A DNA stretch of 64,000 nucleotides from JACCTH01 sp050741915 (lineage in GTDB: Bacteria > Actinomycetota > Acidimicrobiia > Spongiisociales > ZC4RG35): the NCBI GenBank assembly GCA_050741915.1, contig JBOGEX010000110.1, positions 62,001 through 126,000 on the forward strand, in the 5' to 3' direction. This document shows positions 51,989-61,001 of the stretch, in pieces. Position numbers and translations under genes: made by a program. The stretch's first letter is position 1. Every line of letters starts with the position of its first letter. Below the pieces are notes generated by a model. That model searched no databases and was not told the origin of the DNA. It saw only the letters and a list, made by a program, of their open reading frames with translations.

Positions 51989-52396
51989 TCAGTCGAGGGC
52001 GCGGTTCGCCAGAATGTCGGCCGTGGTGTTGTCCTCGCGTGGCACATGCTCCAACTTGTGCGGAATCTCGGTCAGTATCGCCTGCGCCTTCCGATGCAGC
52101 TCCGCCAGGGCGACGTTGCGCACCCGCCAACGCCCTTCGAGTTGACGAATAAGAAGCTGGCTATCGGCTCGCAACCACAGCAGATCCGGTTCGTGCCTCT
52201 TCGCCATTTCCAAACCGGCGACGACCGCTCGATACTCGGCCACGTTGTTGGTCGCCACGCCGATCGCCTCGCTCACCGTTTCGACCTCGACCAGCGGCCC
52301 GCCTTCAGTCCAGCTATAGAGCACCGCACCGATGGCGGCGAGTCCGGGGTTACCGCGCGACGCACCGTCGCTGTAAAGCACCCAGGTGCCCGGCAT
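51989..52396 (-). CDS. rnhA: Ribonuclease HI
   Basis: 135 residues from ATG 52396; the longer frame lies inside the zinc-ribbon gene. Active-site residues: D in LYSDGASRGNPG, E in NVAEYRAV, D in RADSQLLIRQL, and D in REDNTTADILANRALD. It removes RNA from RNA-DNA hybrids. The layout with a C4 zinc-ribbon gene and a Nif3 gene directly upstream is a recurrent actinobacterial cluster. Confidence 0.95.
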   Translation of the reverse strand: MPGTWVLYSDGASRGNPGLAAIGAVLYSWTEGGPLVEVETVSEAIGVATNNVAEYRAVVAGLEMAKRHEPDLLWLRADSQLLIRQLEGRWRVRNVALAELHRKAQAILTEIPHKLEHVPREDNTTADILANRALD

Positions 52397-52398
52397 TA

Positions 52399-53109
52399 TC
52401 AGAGAACCAAAATCCGCATGCAGTGGAGGCAGCGAGGTGGATCCCACTCGGATGCCTCTTGCTGCTCGGGGATCGAAAGCGCCAGATGACAACCCCCGCA
52501 GGTGCCGTTGATGAGGCGACCAACCGCAACGCCATCTTTCGAACGGCGCAGCTGTTCGTACAGGATCATCAGATCTGGCGGAATCGGTTGCGCCAGCTCC
52601 GACTTCGTCGCTTCCCGCCGGGCGATCTGGGCATCGATCTCCCCCCACCCCACCGAGATCTCGTTTTCGAGGTCTCCCACCCGTTCGTTCCTCGAGGCCA
52701 ATTCCGCCTCCATCTTCTCGGTGTCGCTGCGCAGCGGATCGACTACCTCAATCAACTCAAGCACCCGCGATTCCATCGTTGCCTGTTGGCCACGGAGAGC
52801 CTGCACCTCGAGGCGCTTTTGCTCCGTTTCGCGGGCGTTCATTCCGCCCGCGAACAGGCGGGTCTCGCTCTCTTTCAGCTTGCTCTCAAGGATGTCGAGC
52901 TCGCCCTCAGCCTTGTCGAGATTGAGTTCGAATCCCCGCAACTCCCTTCGCTTTTCGGCGATCGCCGCTGCGAGACGATCCCGGTCGCCAGATTGGCTTT
53001 GATATTCCGCCAGTACTGGCAGCGTTTGGCGTTGATGGAGCAGCCGATCGATCGCCAGATCGACATCCTGGAGGTCAAGGAGCTCCGAGAGGCCATGGTC
53101 AAGAGTCAT
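52399..53109 (-). CDS. Coiled-coil protein with C4 zinc ribbon
   Basis: 236 residues. A long helical coiled coil (about 10-170, rich in E, L, R and A) precedes a zinc ribbon: GTCGGCHLALS and PRCLHCMRILVL, two CxxC pairs. The family is found beside nif3 and rnhA in many bacteria and may bind nucleic acid, but has no settled function. The stop codon lies 2 nt before rnhA and the start overlaps the nif3 stop (ATGA). Confidence 0.88.
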   Translation of the reverse strand: MTLDHGLSELLDLQDVDLAIDRLLHQRQTLPVLAEYQSQSGDRDRLAAAIAEKRRELRGFELNLDKAEGELDILESKLKESETRLFAGGMNARETEQKRLEVQALRGQQATMESRVLELIEVVDPLRSDTEKMEAELASRNERVGDLENEISVGWGEIDAQIARREATKSELAQPIPPDLMILYEQLRRSKDGVAVGRLINGTCGGCHLALSIPEQQEASEWDPPRCLHCMRILVL

Positions 53110-54203
53110 CGCGACCTCCAGGGAGTGGGGTCGACATCTACCTCGACGAATCCCGGTCCGATCTTGGCCGCGGCCGCGGACAGGGCCGCCACCCCGGGCC
53201 GTTCGCTCGGAGCATGTCCTATGTCTATGACCGCCATCTCGAGATCAAGTGCTTCCCGCATTTGATAGTGGCTCACATCGCCTGTTATCAGCACGTCGGC
53301 ACCGCGACTTCGAGCTTCGGCGACAAAACCTCCTCCCGAGCCGGGAAGCACCGCCGCTCGGTGGAGCTGCCGATCATGACCGGCCGCCCGAACCTCGGCA
53401 CCAACCTCATTCCGCAGGAACTTTATAAGATCCGACAACGTCCCCTCGATCCCACCTACGCGTCCGATCATCCCCCCGCCAGACGATGTCTCATACAAAT
53501 CGAAAGCGGGCTCCTCGTAGGGGTGAGCAGCCAGCAGCGCGGCCACTGCTCGGTCCTTCTCGGAAACCAGCATCTCGAGACGGATCTCGCTCACCTGATT
53601 GAGTTCCCCGCTGACACCCGCAGCCGGCAATGAGCCCGGCTCAGGAAAGAACGTCCCGACTCCCTCGCTCCGGAAAGAACAAGCCGTGTAGTTCCCAATG
53701 CGGCCCGCCCCGACAGCAGTCAAGGCTGAGGCCACGGAGTCGACGGCGTTGGGAGGGACGAAGGTGACGAGTTTCCACTGCGGAGGTTGCTCGACCCCGC
53801 CAAATGCCTCGATCTCGCGCAACCCCACCATCGCCGCCAGGGCATCGGAGGTGCCTCCTGGGGCGGCATCCCAGGCGGTATGCACTACTGCCAGGCTGAT
53901 GCCGGACCTGATGAGCTGATAGGCGCGGCCTTGGGGCCCGGGGCCGGCGAGCAAGCGGATGGTCGGCTTGAAGAGAAGCGGGTGATACGTGATCAGTAGA
54001 TCGAGGGCTCCGGCCTTTGCGAGAACGTCGCCCGTGACTTCATGACAGACCCCAAGTCGTTCCACTTCGCTATCTGGGTCGCCCAGTTGCAACCCGTACG
54101 GATCCCAGGCGGCGGCTCGATCACCGAGAGCAGCAAGGGAATCGAGGACATCGGCGACAAGCACTCGCGTCGATGGTACCGAGCGGCACAAATCTGAGAT
54201 CAC
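53106..54203 (-). CDS. Nif3-like dinuclear metal-centre protein
   Basis: 365 residues. Family landmarks: DPYGLQLGDPDSEVERLGVCHEVTGDVLAKA, LLITYHPLLFKP, VVHTAWDAAPGGTSDALA, GDVSHYQMREA and VIDIGHAPSE, which carry the histidine, aspartate and glutamate ligands of the double-metal site. The middle insertion (about 125-235) is the PII-like domain of longer bacterial members. These toroidal hexamers may be metal chaperones or hydrolases; activity is unsettled. First gene of the operon running to the cyclase-ATPase. Confidence 0.92.
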   Translation of the reverse strand: MISDLCRSVPSTRVLVADVLDSLAALGDRAAAWDPYGLQLGDPDSEVERLGVCHEVTGDVLAKAGALDLLITYHPLLFKPTIRLLAGPGPQGRAYQLIRSGISLAVVHTAWDAAPGGTSDALAAMVGLREIEAFGGVEQPPQWKLVTFVPPNAVDSVASALTAVGAGRIGNYTACSFRSEGVGTFFPEPGSLPAAGVSGELNQVSEIRLEMLVSEKDRAVAALLAAHPYEEPAFDLYETSSGGGMIGRVGGIEGTLSDLIKFLRNEVGAEVRAAGHDRQLHRAAVLPGSGGGFVAEARSRGADVLITGDVSHYQMREALDLEMAVIDIGHAPSERPGVAALSAAAAKIGPGFVEVDVDPTPWRSR

Positions 54204-54287
54204 CGCAGAATTCGATGGAACTCAGGCGACCGGTGACTGCCTTACCGACCTCGCCACTTTGGAGGCCATCGTGAAGGAGGGTTAACG

Positions 54288-54585
54288 ATGGCCGAGCTTC
54301 CCCTCAATGAACAATTGGTGGTGCTGAACCTCATTGACTCCATCAACGCCTTCGGACCCAAGGAGAGTTCTTGTTCCGGGAAGAGGTCCAGGCCTTCTTT
54401 GCTGGATTTACGCAAGAAGGGAGGAGGGCCAGCAGTACCTACTCAAACGGCGGATGTTCCGCAGATTATCGACCTGCGCCGCGCCAGTCGGCCTGACCGA
54501 CGCCACCGCCCTCCTCGAGGTCGAAGCGCGACGCCGATGGACAATGAACGTTTCCGAGTCGCTGTCTGCCAAGTCGGGGCCCTAG
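54288..54585 (+). pseudogene. Degenerate gene, unknown family
   Basis: Starts well with a GGAGGG ribosome site and MAELPLNEQLVVLNLIDSINAFGPK, then protein-like text appears in other frames: FLFREEVQAFFAGFTQEG and later EEGQQYLLKRRMFRRLS...LLEVEARRRWTMNVSESLSAK. Joined, these make a plausible helical protein with at least two frameshifts. I do not recognise it. The interpretation is tentative. Confidence 0.4.
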
Positions 54586-54672
54586 GTAGAGGGCGACTGC
54601 CAGACAATCGGAAAGGACGCTAGCGCGTGCTAGTGCTCTCCAGCTTGTCTCTTTCTCACCCTGCCGTATTGA

Positions 54673-55090
54673 CCGAGCAACGCGCCCCACAAGCTCTTCC
54701 AGGCGACGGTGCTCTCTGCAGCTCGTCGTCGCCTGCGGGCCGACGGCGCGCAAGCGTTCCTCTTGTCGACCGATGGCAAGTTGTTCGACGCAGACTTCTT
54801 TTGGAAGTTCGGAGGACAACGCCGTTATCAACTCCGGGTTGTTTTCGACCCTCAGTTCGAACCGTCCGGCCGGCGAGATGGGCAGTGAGGTTTTTCTCGA
54901 GGCGGAGACGGCCAACGTGCTCGACACCTCGGTCTCAGCTCCCGATTCCTCGTGGTAAACCGATACTTTCACCACTGCCCATACCGCTATTTACGCGGTC
55001 TTTCGACTGGAAGAAGGTACGTCGGGACAGATCAAGGCAGTGTGGACCTTTGGGGGCGACGAGTTGGTGCTGACACACGAGTTCTTCTAA
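54673..55090 (+). pseudogene. Degenerate gene fragments, unknown family
   Basis: Successive frames give SNAPHKLFQATVLSAARRRLRADGAQAFLLSTDGKLFDADFFWKF..., ending in TGA 54886-54888, then EVFLEAETANVLDTSVSAPDSSW before a TAA, and finally TFTTAHTAIYAVFRLEEGTSGQIKAVWTFGGDELVLTHEFF, ending TAA 55088-55090. Each piece reads like a folded protein but no single frame spans them. An opposite-strand frame (54466-54975) is also open but less convincing. Probably a decayed gene. Confidence 0.4.
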
Positions 55091-55177
55091 GGCCAGCTCG
55101 CTACGACCTGGAGGGGCTTCTCGTCAGGACCGCCGAGCTTGGGCCTGGTCGATCGTCTCGCCTCGGGAGCCCGTCGG

Positions 55178-55975
55178 TCAGGCAGCCGGCTCGGACGAGG
55201 TGATCCAGTGCGAGCGCGGCTGGAGGAACTGCCGCACCTCGGCGTTGAACCGGTCGGCAGCTTCGATGTTGCACTGATGTCCGACCCCAGGAATCACGAC
55301 GAGTCTCGAGCGCGGGATCTGGGTGTGTAGCTCCTCGGCGAGGCTGAGAGGCGAGCGCCGGTCGGCGTCCCCGTAGAGGAGCAGCGTCGGCACAGCGATG
55401 CGATGCGGCTCGTCACGAAGATCGGCCTCAGCCATGGCCCGGGCCATCGTCCGGACGCCGGCCGGATGCAAGCCGGACATGATTCCTATGAGCTCGTCGA
55501 TCATTTCGGCCGGCGCCTCGTCAGTGAGCAGGCCCGGGATCCATCGTCGTGCAACCTGTTCCGGAGGCAGCTCGGACTCGTGGAGAACTCCTTCGAGTCG
55601 CTCAGCGACGACGTTGGGCGGAAGCGACCCAGCCCAGCCCGCATAGGCTGAGGCCAGCACCAATGTCCTGGGCACCGTTGGTTGCCGACGGTAGAGCTCG
55701 AGGGCGAGCGTCCCCCCGAAGGAGAGCCCCATCACATGAGGAGACCCGAGACCAAGGGTGTCGATGAACGAGGCCAGGCAATCGGCGTAGTCGGGCATGC
55801 CGAAGGACTCGGGTGGATCCGACGAGCGCCCGCAGCCGGGCGCGTCCCAGGCCACGACGGTGAAGTCATCGCACAGCACATCGATCTGCCGCCGCCATTC
55901 TCGGCTGTCGGAGAGCCCGCCGTGTAACAGCACGATCGGAAGGCCAGCACCCGACCGCTCGAAAGCGATGCGCAA
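55178..55975 (-). CDS. Alpha/beta hydrolase
   Basis: 265 residues from TTG. Standard hydrolase fold: IVLLHGGLSDSREWRRQID (oxyanion loop), VVAWDAPGCGRSS, the nucleophile elbow GLSFGG, LLLYGDADRRSPLS for the acid and IPGVGHQCNIEAADRFN for the histidine. All triad members are present, so it should be active on an ester, lactone or similar bond. The substrate is unknown. The second hydrolase gene lies 45 nt upstream in the same direction, and the two are only distant relatives. Confidence 0.9.
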   Translation of the reverse strand: MRIAFERSGAGLPIVLLHGGLSDSREWRRQIDVLCDDFTVVAWDAPGCGRSSDPPESFGMPDYADCLASFIDTLGLGSPHVMGLSFGGTLALELYRRQPTVPRTLVLASAYAGWAGSLPPNVVAERLEGVLHESELPPEQVARRWIPGLLTDEAPAEMIDELIGIMSGLHPAGVRTMARAMAEADLRDEPHRIAVPTLLLYGDADRRSPLSLAEELHTQIPRSRLVVIPGVGHQCNIEAADRFNAEVRQFLQPRSHWITSSEPAA

Positions 55976-56020
55976 TCACTCGACATCGACCCGCTCCATG
56001 CCGACCTCGCAGCGACGCGC

Positions 56021-56821
56021 TCAGCTGCTGAGGAACCCGACCAACTCGCGTGCGACGGGTTCGGGGGCCGTCAGCGGACCAAGGTGGCCGGCGCCGGCGA
56101 TCTCGGCGACGCGGGAATCCTCGAGCCGCTCGGTTAGATGGCGCGCAGCATTCTTGAACTCGATGCGCGAGCGCTCCCCTTGGAGAACGAGCACTGGCAT
56201 CGAGAGCTTCTCGAGCGATGCGTCCTCGAACGGCCGGTTCACCTCCGGGAGCTCCTGGACGACCACCGGAAGGGCCGCCTGGGCGCGTTCTGCCACGCCC
56301 GGCGCCGAGAAGAGCGCCTGCTCGTCGGCACCCAGCCCGATGATCTCGCCAGTTGCGATCTGCACCGCATCGGCCAACCTGCCCTCGGTGACAGCCGCCT
56401 TGACCCGCGCGTACTGGTCGTCACTCATGGGCGGCTCCAGCGTCGGGAACGGCGGCTCGTAGAGCGCGAGAGCTCGGACGCGTGCGGGGGAGAGCGCAGC
56501 TCCCCCGAGCGCCCAGAGAGCCCCGCTCGAGTGACCGAACATTGCTACCGGCTCGCCGATGCTATCCACATACGCGGCGACGTCTTCGAACTGGCGCTCT
56601 CGCGAATGGTCGGTGCTGTCGCTACTCAGACCTCGTCCTCTCGTGCTCATGAGGAAGCAGGTGAAGTGCTCGACGAGAAATGGGAGCACGAAGAACCAGG
56701 AGACGTCGCCGTCACCGAACCCACCGTGGACCAGAACGAGCGGCGGCCCCTGGCCCTGAACGCGTCCTCCGATCTTCGTGCCGTCGTTCGAGACCGCCAC
56801 ATGAATCTGCTCTTCGTCCAC
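56021..56821 (-). CDS. Alpha/beta hydrolase
   Basis: 266 residues. VLVHGGFGDGDVSWFFVLPFL, STRGRGLSSDS, nucleophile elbow MFGHSSGALWAL, LVLQGERSRIEFKNAARHL and IAGAGHLGPLTAPEPVARELVGFL supply the fold and the serine/histidine of the triad. It resembles MenH/chloroperoxidase-like small hydrolases. It is probably transcribed together with the hydrolase gene downstream. Substrate unknown. Confidence 0.88.
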   Translation of the reverse strand: MDEEQIHVAVSNDGTKIGGRVQGQGPPLVLVHGGFGDGDVSWFFVLPFLVEHFTCFLMSTRGRGLSSDSTDHSRERQFEDVAAYVDSIGEPVAMFGHSSGALWALGGAALSPARVRALALYEPPFPTLEPPMSDDQYARVKAAVTEGRLADAVQIATGEIIGLGADEQALFSAPGVAERAQAALPVVVQELPEVNRPFEDASLEKLSMPVLVLQGERSRIEFKNAARHLTERLEDSRVAEIAGAGHLGPLTAPEPVARELVGFLSS

Positions 56822-57498
56822 GTCGCCTCCTAGATCCGATCACGGATTCGCCGTGATACTGGCATCGAAGGGGCAATCCTGCGATCGCGCAAGTCGGCTT
56901 GAGCTCGCCGCAAGCCCATTGGGGCGTGGTCCCCGCGGGTTCTCGCTCAGGTCGTTCTAGGTCCTTCAGCCCAACTTGCCGGTTGACTCGCAGGGTGTGG
57001 TTTGGCGAGCTCCGGGGACAGCACCGTTCGTACTTGCGTGGCGTCTCCGGCACACCTGAGCCACACAACCATCCGGGGATGCCCTGCACGCCTACCGTCG
57101 CTTTGCGCCCGGCAGGAATCGAAGGACGGAATCACGATCGTGGTGCTGCGCTCGCCGACCCGCTTCCACAGCTCTGGAGAAGCGTGCCGAGTTGTCTCTC
57201 GCGAGATGAGCGTCGCTCAAGAGCAGCCGGTAGAGCGTTCCGTTTATCCACGATGACCACACTGCATAGAAGAGGAAGGCGAACCATCCCACTCCCGACC
57301 ACGGCGACGCTAGTTCCCCCATTGACCGTATTGGCATTCGTTGCCAGTCAAGTGGTCAGTGGAGGGCCGCGCTCGTGGTCTGATCCCAAGGGACCCGATC
57401 GTTATATCCAGCCCATCGAATCACGTCGGTTCGTCAGTAGCGGAAGCATGGAGGATGTGCGGACCGAATAGCCATCACCAACGCTCGGGTTCATTTAC
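56822..57498. other. Long gap without a confident gene
   Basis: About 680 bp between the hydrolase start and the histidine kinase stop. Open frames on both strands here are GC-driven and show no domain I recognise, apart from a short stretch on the - strand at 57221-57337 that may be a gene relic. No convincing ribosome sites, hairpins or repeats were seen. Confidence 0.6.
57221..57337 (-). pseudogene. Possible remnant of an LtrA-family membrane protein gene
   Basis: Encodes WFAFLFYAVWSSWINGTLYRLL, which resembles the helix block (F-x-x-x-W-W-A-W-x-N-G-T-L-Y) of low-temperature-requirement A proteins. Nothing on either side continues the family. A short relic is possible, chance is not excluded. 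Confidence 0.3.
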
Positions 57499-58797
57499 TC
57501 AGGCGACCTTGCCGACAGCCATGGGGATCGACACCATGAACACCGTGTGTCCCACCTGGTGTCGGTATTCGATCTCACCCCCCATCAACAACACTAGGGC
57601 TTGGGCGACCGAGAGTCCGAGGCCGAGGCTGTTGGCAATAACGATCTTCTCAGGGGCATGAGCGAAAGCCGCAAACGGATCTTCGGCCCGTTCTGGAGCA
57701 AGGCCCGGTCCCGCGTCACAGATCGCCAACCGGTACATCGAGCCATCCTCGTTTCCAATTACCTCGACCGGTTCGTTGCCGTGAGCGAAGGCGTTGGCGA
57801 CCAGGTTGTGGATGACGTGTTGGAGTCGAGGTCGGTCCACCATCACCATCGCCTCCTGACAATCCACCTTCACCTGCTCCCCGACCCTCACAAAGTGACT
57901 TGTGGCGGAATCGACGATCTCGGTGATCGGCGCCGGTGCCGCCCGATACTCGAGGTTGGTGGCGTCCAGTCGGGCGGTGACCAGGATATCGTCGACCATC
58001 CGCCGCAACTCGCCCGACTGCGAGAGGATGGCGACCACACCCTCGTCCACGATTTGCGGTCCCGGTTGGTGAGAGATCATGTCGGCCCATCCATAGATGC
58101 CGGTCAGGGGGGTGCGAAGCTGGTGCGAGAGGCCAGCGATGAGCCGGTCTTTGGTCTCCGCCAACTCTCGCTGACGGGTCAGCTCCGCTTCCAATTGGGC
58201 CCGCTCGAGACGGCGCCGAGCCCGCAGTCGAAGGAAGACAACGGACAAAACCGGGACCAGCAACGCCACGACGAACGAGGCGGCTTGGGTGAGGCGCCCG
58301 GCCTTGGCCTGCTCTGCATCGATCAAGCCGCTGACCCGGGCCGCCTCCTGGCTGAGGGCCCCCGCCAAGGCTCCGACTACGGGCAGGGTGTCAGACTCGA
58401 CTTCCACCTGGGCGGCGTCCGGCGCCGAGCGAGCCATCAACTCCTGAACCGTGCGTGTGGAGGATGAGACCTCACCAGCCAGAGATTGGAGAGGGCGGGC
58501 GTCGTCCAGTGGTGCTAGTTGCTGACCGATGCGATCCGCTGCCGCCACCGCTTCGTTCAAAGCCTCAAGGCTCACGTCCGAGATATCGCCATTGAGGGAG
58601 GCGAAGGCGATTACAAGCGCTGCGCGGTGAGTCGCTGTTTCCGACAATGCGATCTGAACCGCCTTGAGTCGCTGCGAATCGGCCGCGATCCGGGCCGCCT
58701 GGTCGGCGTTCGAGAAAACGGCAGCCGCCCCCACCGCGATCACGACCATTACCGCGATCACTCCCGATCCGACGTGTCTAGCCCATTTGGAATTCAC
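57499..58797 (-). CDS. Membrane sensor histidine kinase
   Basis: 432 residues. Two membrane helices (about 10-30 and 170-190) flank an extracytoplasmic helical sensor of 140 residues. The cytoplasmic part has the phospho-acceptor GLSHQLRTPLTGIYGWADM, the N box HNLVANAFAHGN, G1 DAGPG and G2 LGLGLSVAQALV. It would pass phosphate to a response regulator; none is adjacent, so it is an orphan here. The gene is divergent from the surface-protein gene, with 68 nt between. Confidence 0.92.
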   Translation of the reverse strand: MNSKWARHVGSGVIAVMVVIAVGAAAVFSNADQAARIAADSQRLKAVQIALSETATHRAALVIAFASLNGDISDVSLEALNEAVAAADRIGQQLAPLDDARPLQSLAGEVSSSTRTVQELMARSAPDAAQVEVESDTLPVVGALAGALSQEAARVSGLIDAEQAKAGRLTQAASFVVALLVPVLSVVFLRLRARRRLERAQLEAELTRQRELAETKDRLIAGLSHQLRTPLTGIYGWADMISHQPGPQIVDEGVVAILSQSGELRRMVDDILVTARLDATNLEYRAAPAPITEIVDSATSHFVRVGEQVKVDCQEAMVMVDRPRLQHVIHNLVANAFAHGNEPVEVIGNEDGSMYRLAICDAGPGLAPERAEDPFAAFAHAPEKIVIANSLGLGLSVAQALVLLMGGEIEYRHQVGHTVFMVSIPMAVGKVA

Positions 58798-58865
58798 CGA
58801 AATGGCATCGGCCGGAAGGGCAGGGGTTCTTAAGAAAAGTCGGGCTCCGAGTCGATTACTTTCTT

Positions 58866-59711
58866 ATGCGTAGGTGGCTATCTCTGGGTGGCGCTCTCTT
58901 GATCCTCTTCGGCCTCGCATTGCCCGCCCAGGCTGGTCTCGGCGATCTCTTCGATGAGATCCTCGATGATCCGGTCTCCGACCTGACGGCTCCCCTGGCT
59001 CCCTTGGTAGAGACCCTTCCCATCATCCCCGAGACCGTGGACCTCGTCGATGAGACAGTCGCTCCTGTGGTAGCGGTGGTCGACGAGGTTGCCAGCCCGG
59101 TGGTGACGGTGGTCGATGAAGTTGCGAGCCCGATCACGAACGTTGTCGAGGAGATCGTCACACCGGTTGTCGAGCCGGTGGTCGGTGTGGTGGAGCCGGT
59201 CGTCAAGGTGGTCGATCCAGTCGTCGAGGTGGTCGATCCAGTCATCGAGGACTTGCCACCCGTCATCCCATCCACAGATCGCCCCCCAATCGACACCTCG
59301 CTGACCACGACCCCAGCACCGAGCTCACCCGACGGCGACGAGGCCAACCTCGCTCCGGTTTCGGTAACTCCGGCGCTCGTGCAGGCGGCCACGGTTACTC
59401 CTGCCTCGATTCAGCGCCTTCTACTTGCGTCCCTCAGATTTGAAACGAACGATGAGACGACGATGGTTTGGGATCGTGGTGAAACCAGGTTCATCCCCGG
59501 TGAGCCACTAAGCGCCAACTGGCTCGACGCGCTCGGCGCCTGGTTGGGATCCGCCCTCTCCAGCTTGTTTGATGTCCTGGCGATACCCGCTCATCTCTTC
59601 GAACTCTTGCTGAGAGCCCTGAGTTCGGCCGGAGCAGGTTTGGTAGCCCCGGCAGCAATCTTCGCAGCGCTGGCAGTGGGTGGCCGGCGGAGGTTGCTCC
59701 CGGTCTCATGA
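58866..59711 (+). CDS. Secreted or surface protein with valine/proline repeats
   Basis: 281 residues. Signal peptide MRRWLSLGGALLILFGLALPAQA. Residues about 60-135 are tandem repeats: first an 11-residue unit of the type PVVxVVDEVAS (three copies), then a 7-residue unit PVVxVVD. A threonine/serine/proline linker and a neutral domain follow, and the protein ends with a hydrophobic helix and GGRRRLLPVS, which may anchor it in the membrane. No enzyme motif is visible. The repeats suggest a stalk or an adhesive rod. Confidence 0.7.
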   Translation: MRRWLSLGGALLILFGLALPAQAGLGDLFDEILDDPVSDLTAPLAPLVETLPIIPETVDLVDETVAPVVAVVDEVASPVVTVVDEVASPITNVVEEIVTPVVEPVVGVVEPVVKVVDPVVEVVDPVIEDLPPVIPSTDRPPIDTSLTTTPAPSSPDGDEANLAPVSVTPALVQAATVTPASIQRLLLASLRFETNDETTMVWDRGETRFIPGEPLSANWLDALGAWLGSALSSLFDVLAIPAHLFELLLRALSSAGAGLVAPAAIFAALAVGGRRRLLPVS

Positions 59712-59714
59712 AGA

Positions 59715-59744
59715 CTCGACCCGGGACCGAGGTCCCGGGTCGAG
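59715..59744. terminator. Strong hairpin terminator between convergent genes
   Basis: CTCGACCCGGGAC and GTCCCGGGTCGAG form a perfect 13-bp stem with loop CGAG, 3 nt after the surface-protein stop and 21 nt from the stop of the convergent lipoprotein gene. No long T run follows on the + strand, so it may act from both sides with or without Rho. Confidence 0.8.
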
Positions 59745-59765
59745 CAGGTTGGGACCTATTCGGAG

Positions 59766-60233
59766 TTAGGCGGATAGCGCCTGGATCCGGTTCGAGAACT
59801 CTGCCCAGAAGTCCATGAACTCTGCGGAGAGATCGACGTCAGCCTCAGCCACCGCATCGTTTAAGGCCAGTGCGGCGTCTTGGACCGGCTCGAGCTCATC
59901 CGCGGTCAGTTCCATATCCGAAGCAGCAGAAACGAGGCCTGACACCTCAGTCTGCACGTCGTTGAAGGCGCTGACGACCGGTTCGGGAGCACTCGCCTCG
60001 ATCTCAGAGGCGAAAACCGCCAAGTCGGCCTCCAATGCAGCCACCTCGGAAGCCACATCAGCGGCGCTAGAGGTATCGGTGCCGCTCGTCGTCGGGGTGC
60101 CGGCCAGAGTCGTGTCGGTCCCAGCAAACGAGGTGTCATCGGTGATGAGCGTGTCGTCTGTGGTCGTACCGCTGCCACAGGCCCCCAGCAAGAGGGCGGA
60201 AACTGCGAACGCGGCCAGTGTTTTTCTGGTCAT
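59766..60233 (-). CDS. Putative lipoprotein with threonine-rich linker
   Basis: 155 residues from ATG 60233 behind AAAGGAGA; the frame is open for 20 codons more but lacks a ribosome site. MTRKTLAAFAVSALLLGACGSG has a lipobox cysteine. A Thr/Asp/Ser linker is followed by an acidic helical region (about 60-155). No known domain. It is divergent from the ECF sigma gene and could belong to its regulon, which is inference. Confidence 0.8.
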   Translation of the reverse strand: MTRKTLAAFAVSALLLGACGSGTTTDDTLITDDTSFAGTDTTLAGTPTTSGTDTSSAADVASEVAALEADLAVFASEIEASAPEPVVSAFNDVQTEVSGLVSAASDMELTADELEPVQDAALALNDAVAEADVDLSAEFMDFWAEFSNRIQALSA

Positions 60234-60464
60234 TTGGGAATCTCCTTTCCAGTGCGGAGTTGCCCCCGCTGCCGGTTTCCTACCCCTTCGCAAAGGCAGC
60301 TAACCGAAGAAATCGAAGTCTTTGCGAACCATACGGAGGACTTCGCTCGGCCCGGCCCGAAAATGAACTTTCTCCCTCCCGGTGCCGTCTTTTTGATTGG
60401 CCGCATGGGATAGGGCATGACGACCACAATCGACGATGGCGGTACCGGTGCGAGGAGCAATTGA

Positions 60465-61001
60465 ATGGAGAGTCCCGATGTTGCCGACGTGGTGGCGGCA
60501 GCCGCAGGCGACGTCTCGGCCTTCGAGCGACTGGTTCACGCCACTGAAGGCCATCTCTGGCGATATCTCGTCCACATCCTCGGTGACCGCGCCTTGGCTG
60601 AGGACGTAAGGCAGGAAATTTTCATGCGAGTTCTGCACAAGCTGCCTTCGCTGCGGGATCCCGACCGTTTCGTGCCATGGTTGTTCGCCATGGCGCGCAA
60701 TGCTGCCTATGACGCCAGCCGCGCCCGGCGGCGGCGACATGCCCGATTGCAACAAGCGGTCGACGAGGCATACCAGGCAACCAGCCCCGATCCTCACCTC
60801 GAGTTGGAGGTGGCCGATGCCCTCGCCCGACTCGAGCCCGAATTGCGAGAGACCCTGGTGCTCGTCGGGGTGATGGGCCTGTCTTATGCCGAGGTCGCGG
60901 CGACCATGGGCGTACCCGAGGGGACCGTGAAGAGTCGCGTCTTTCGCGCCCGCCGCCAACTCGTATCGAGCCTGGAGATGGAAACGCCCGATGCCTACTG
61001 A
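60465..61001 (+). CDS. ECF-type RNA polymerase sigma factor
   Basis: 178 residues from ATG 60465 behind GAGGAG. Region 2: FERLVHATEGHLWRYLVHILGDRALAEDVRQEIFMRVLHKL, with PWLFAMARNAAYDASRARRRR. Region 4: LARLEPELRETLVLVGVMGLSYAEVAATMGVPEGTVKSRVFRARRQL. It directs RNA polymerase to stress promoters. The anti-sigma gene overlaps its end by 11 bp, so the two are made together. Confidence 0.95.
   Translation: MESPDVADVVAAAAGDVSAFERLVHATEGHLWRYLVHILGDRALAEDVRQEIFMRVLHKLPSLRDPDRFVPWLFAMARNAAYDASRARRRRHARLQQAVDEAYQATSPDPHLELEVADALARLEPELRETLVLVGVMGLSYAEVAATMGVPEGTVKSRVFRARRQLVSSLEMETPDAY

Noticed and set aside
53106..54203. Tyrosine in place of the first histidine of the Nif3 metal site (ITYHPLLF)
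   Set aside because: Tyrosine here is found in normal family members such as eukaryotic NIF3L1, so it is not a sign of lost function.
54466..54975. 169-codon - strand frame with a readable N-terminal half
   Set aside because: The + strand frames give better protein-like text over the same bases, and the second half is clearly noise. Kept only as an alternative for the debris zone.
56899..57471. 190-codon + strand frame
   Set aside because: No domain, no ribosome site, and composition typical of chance GC-rich frames.
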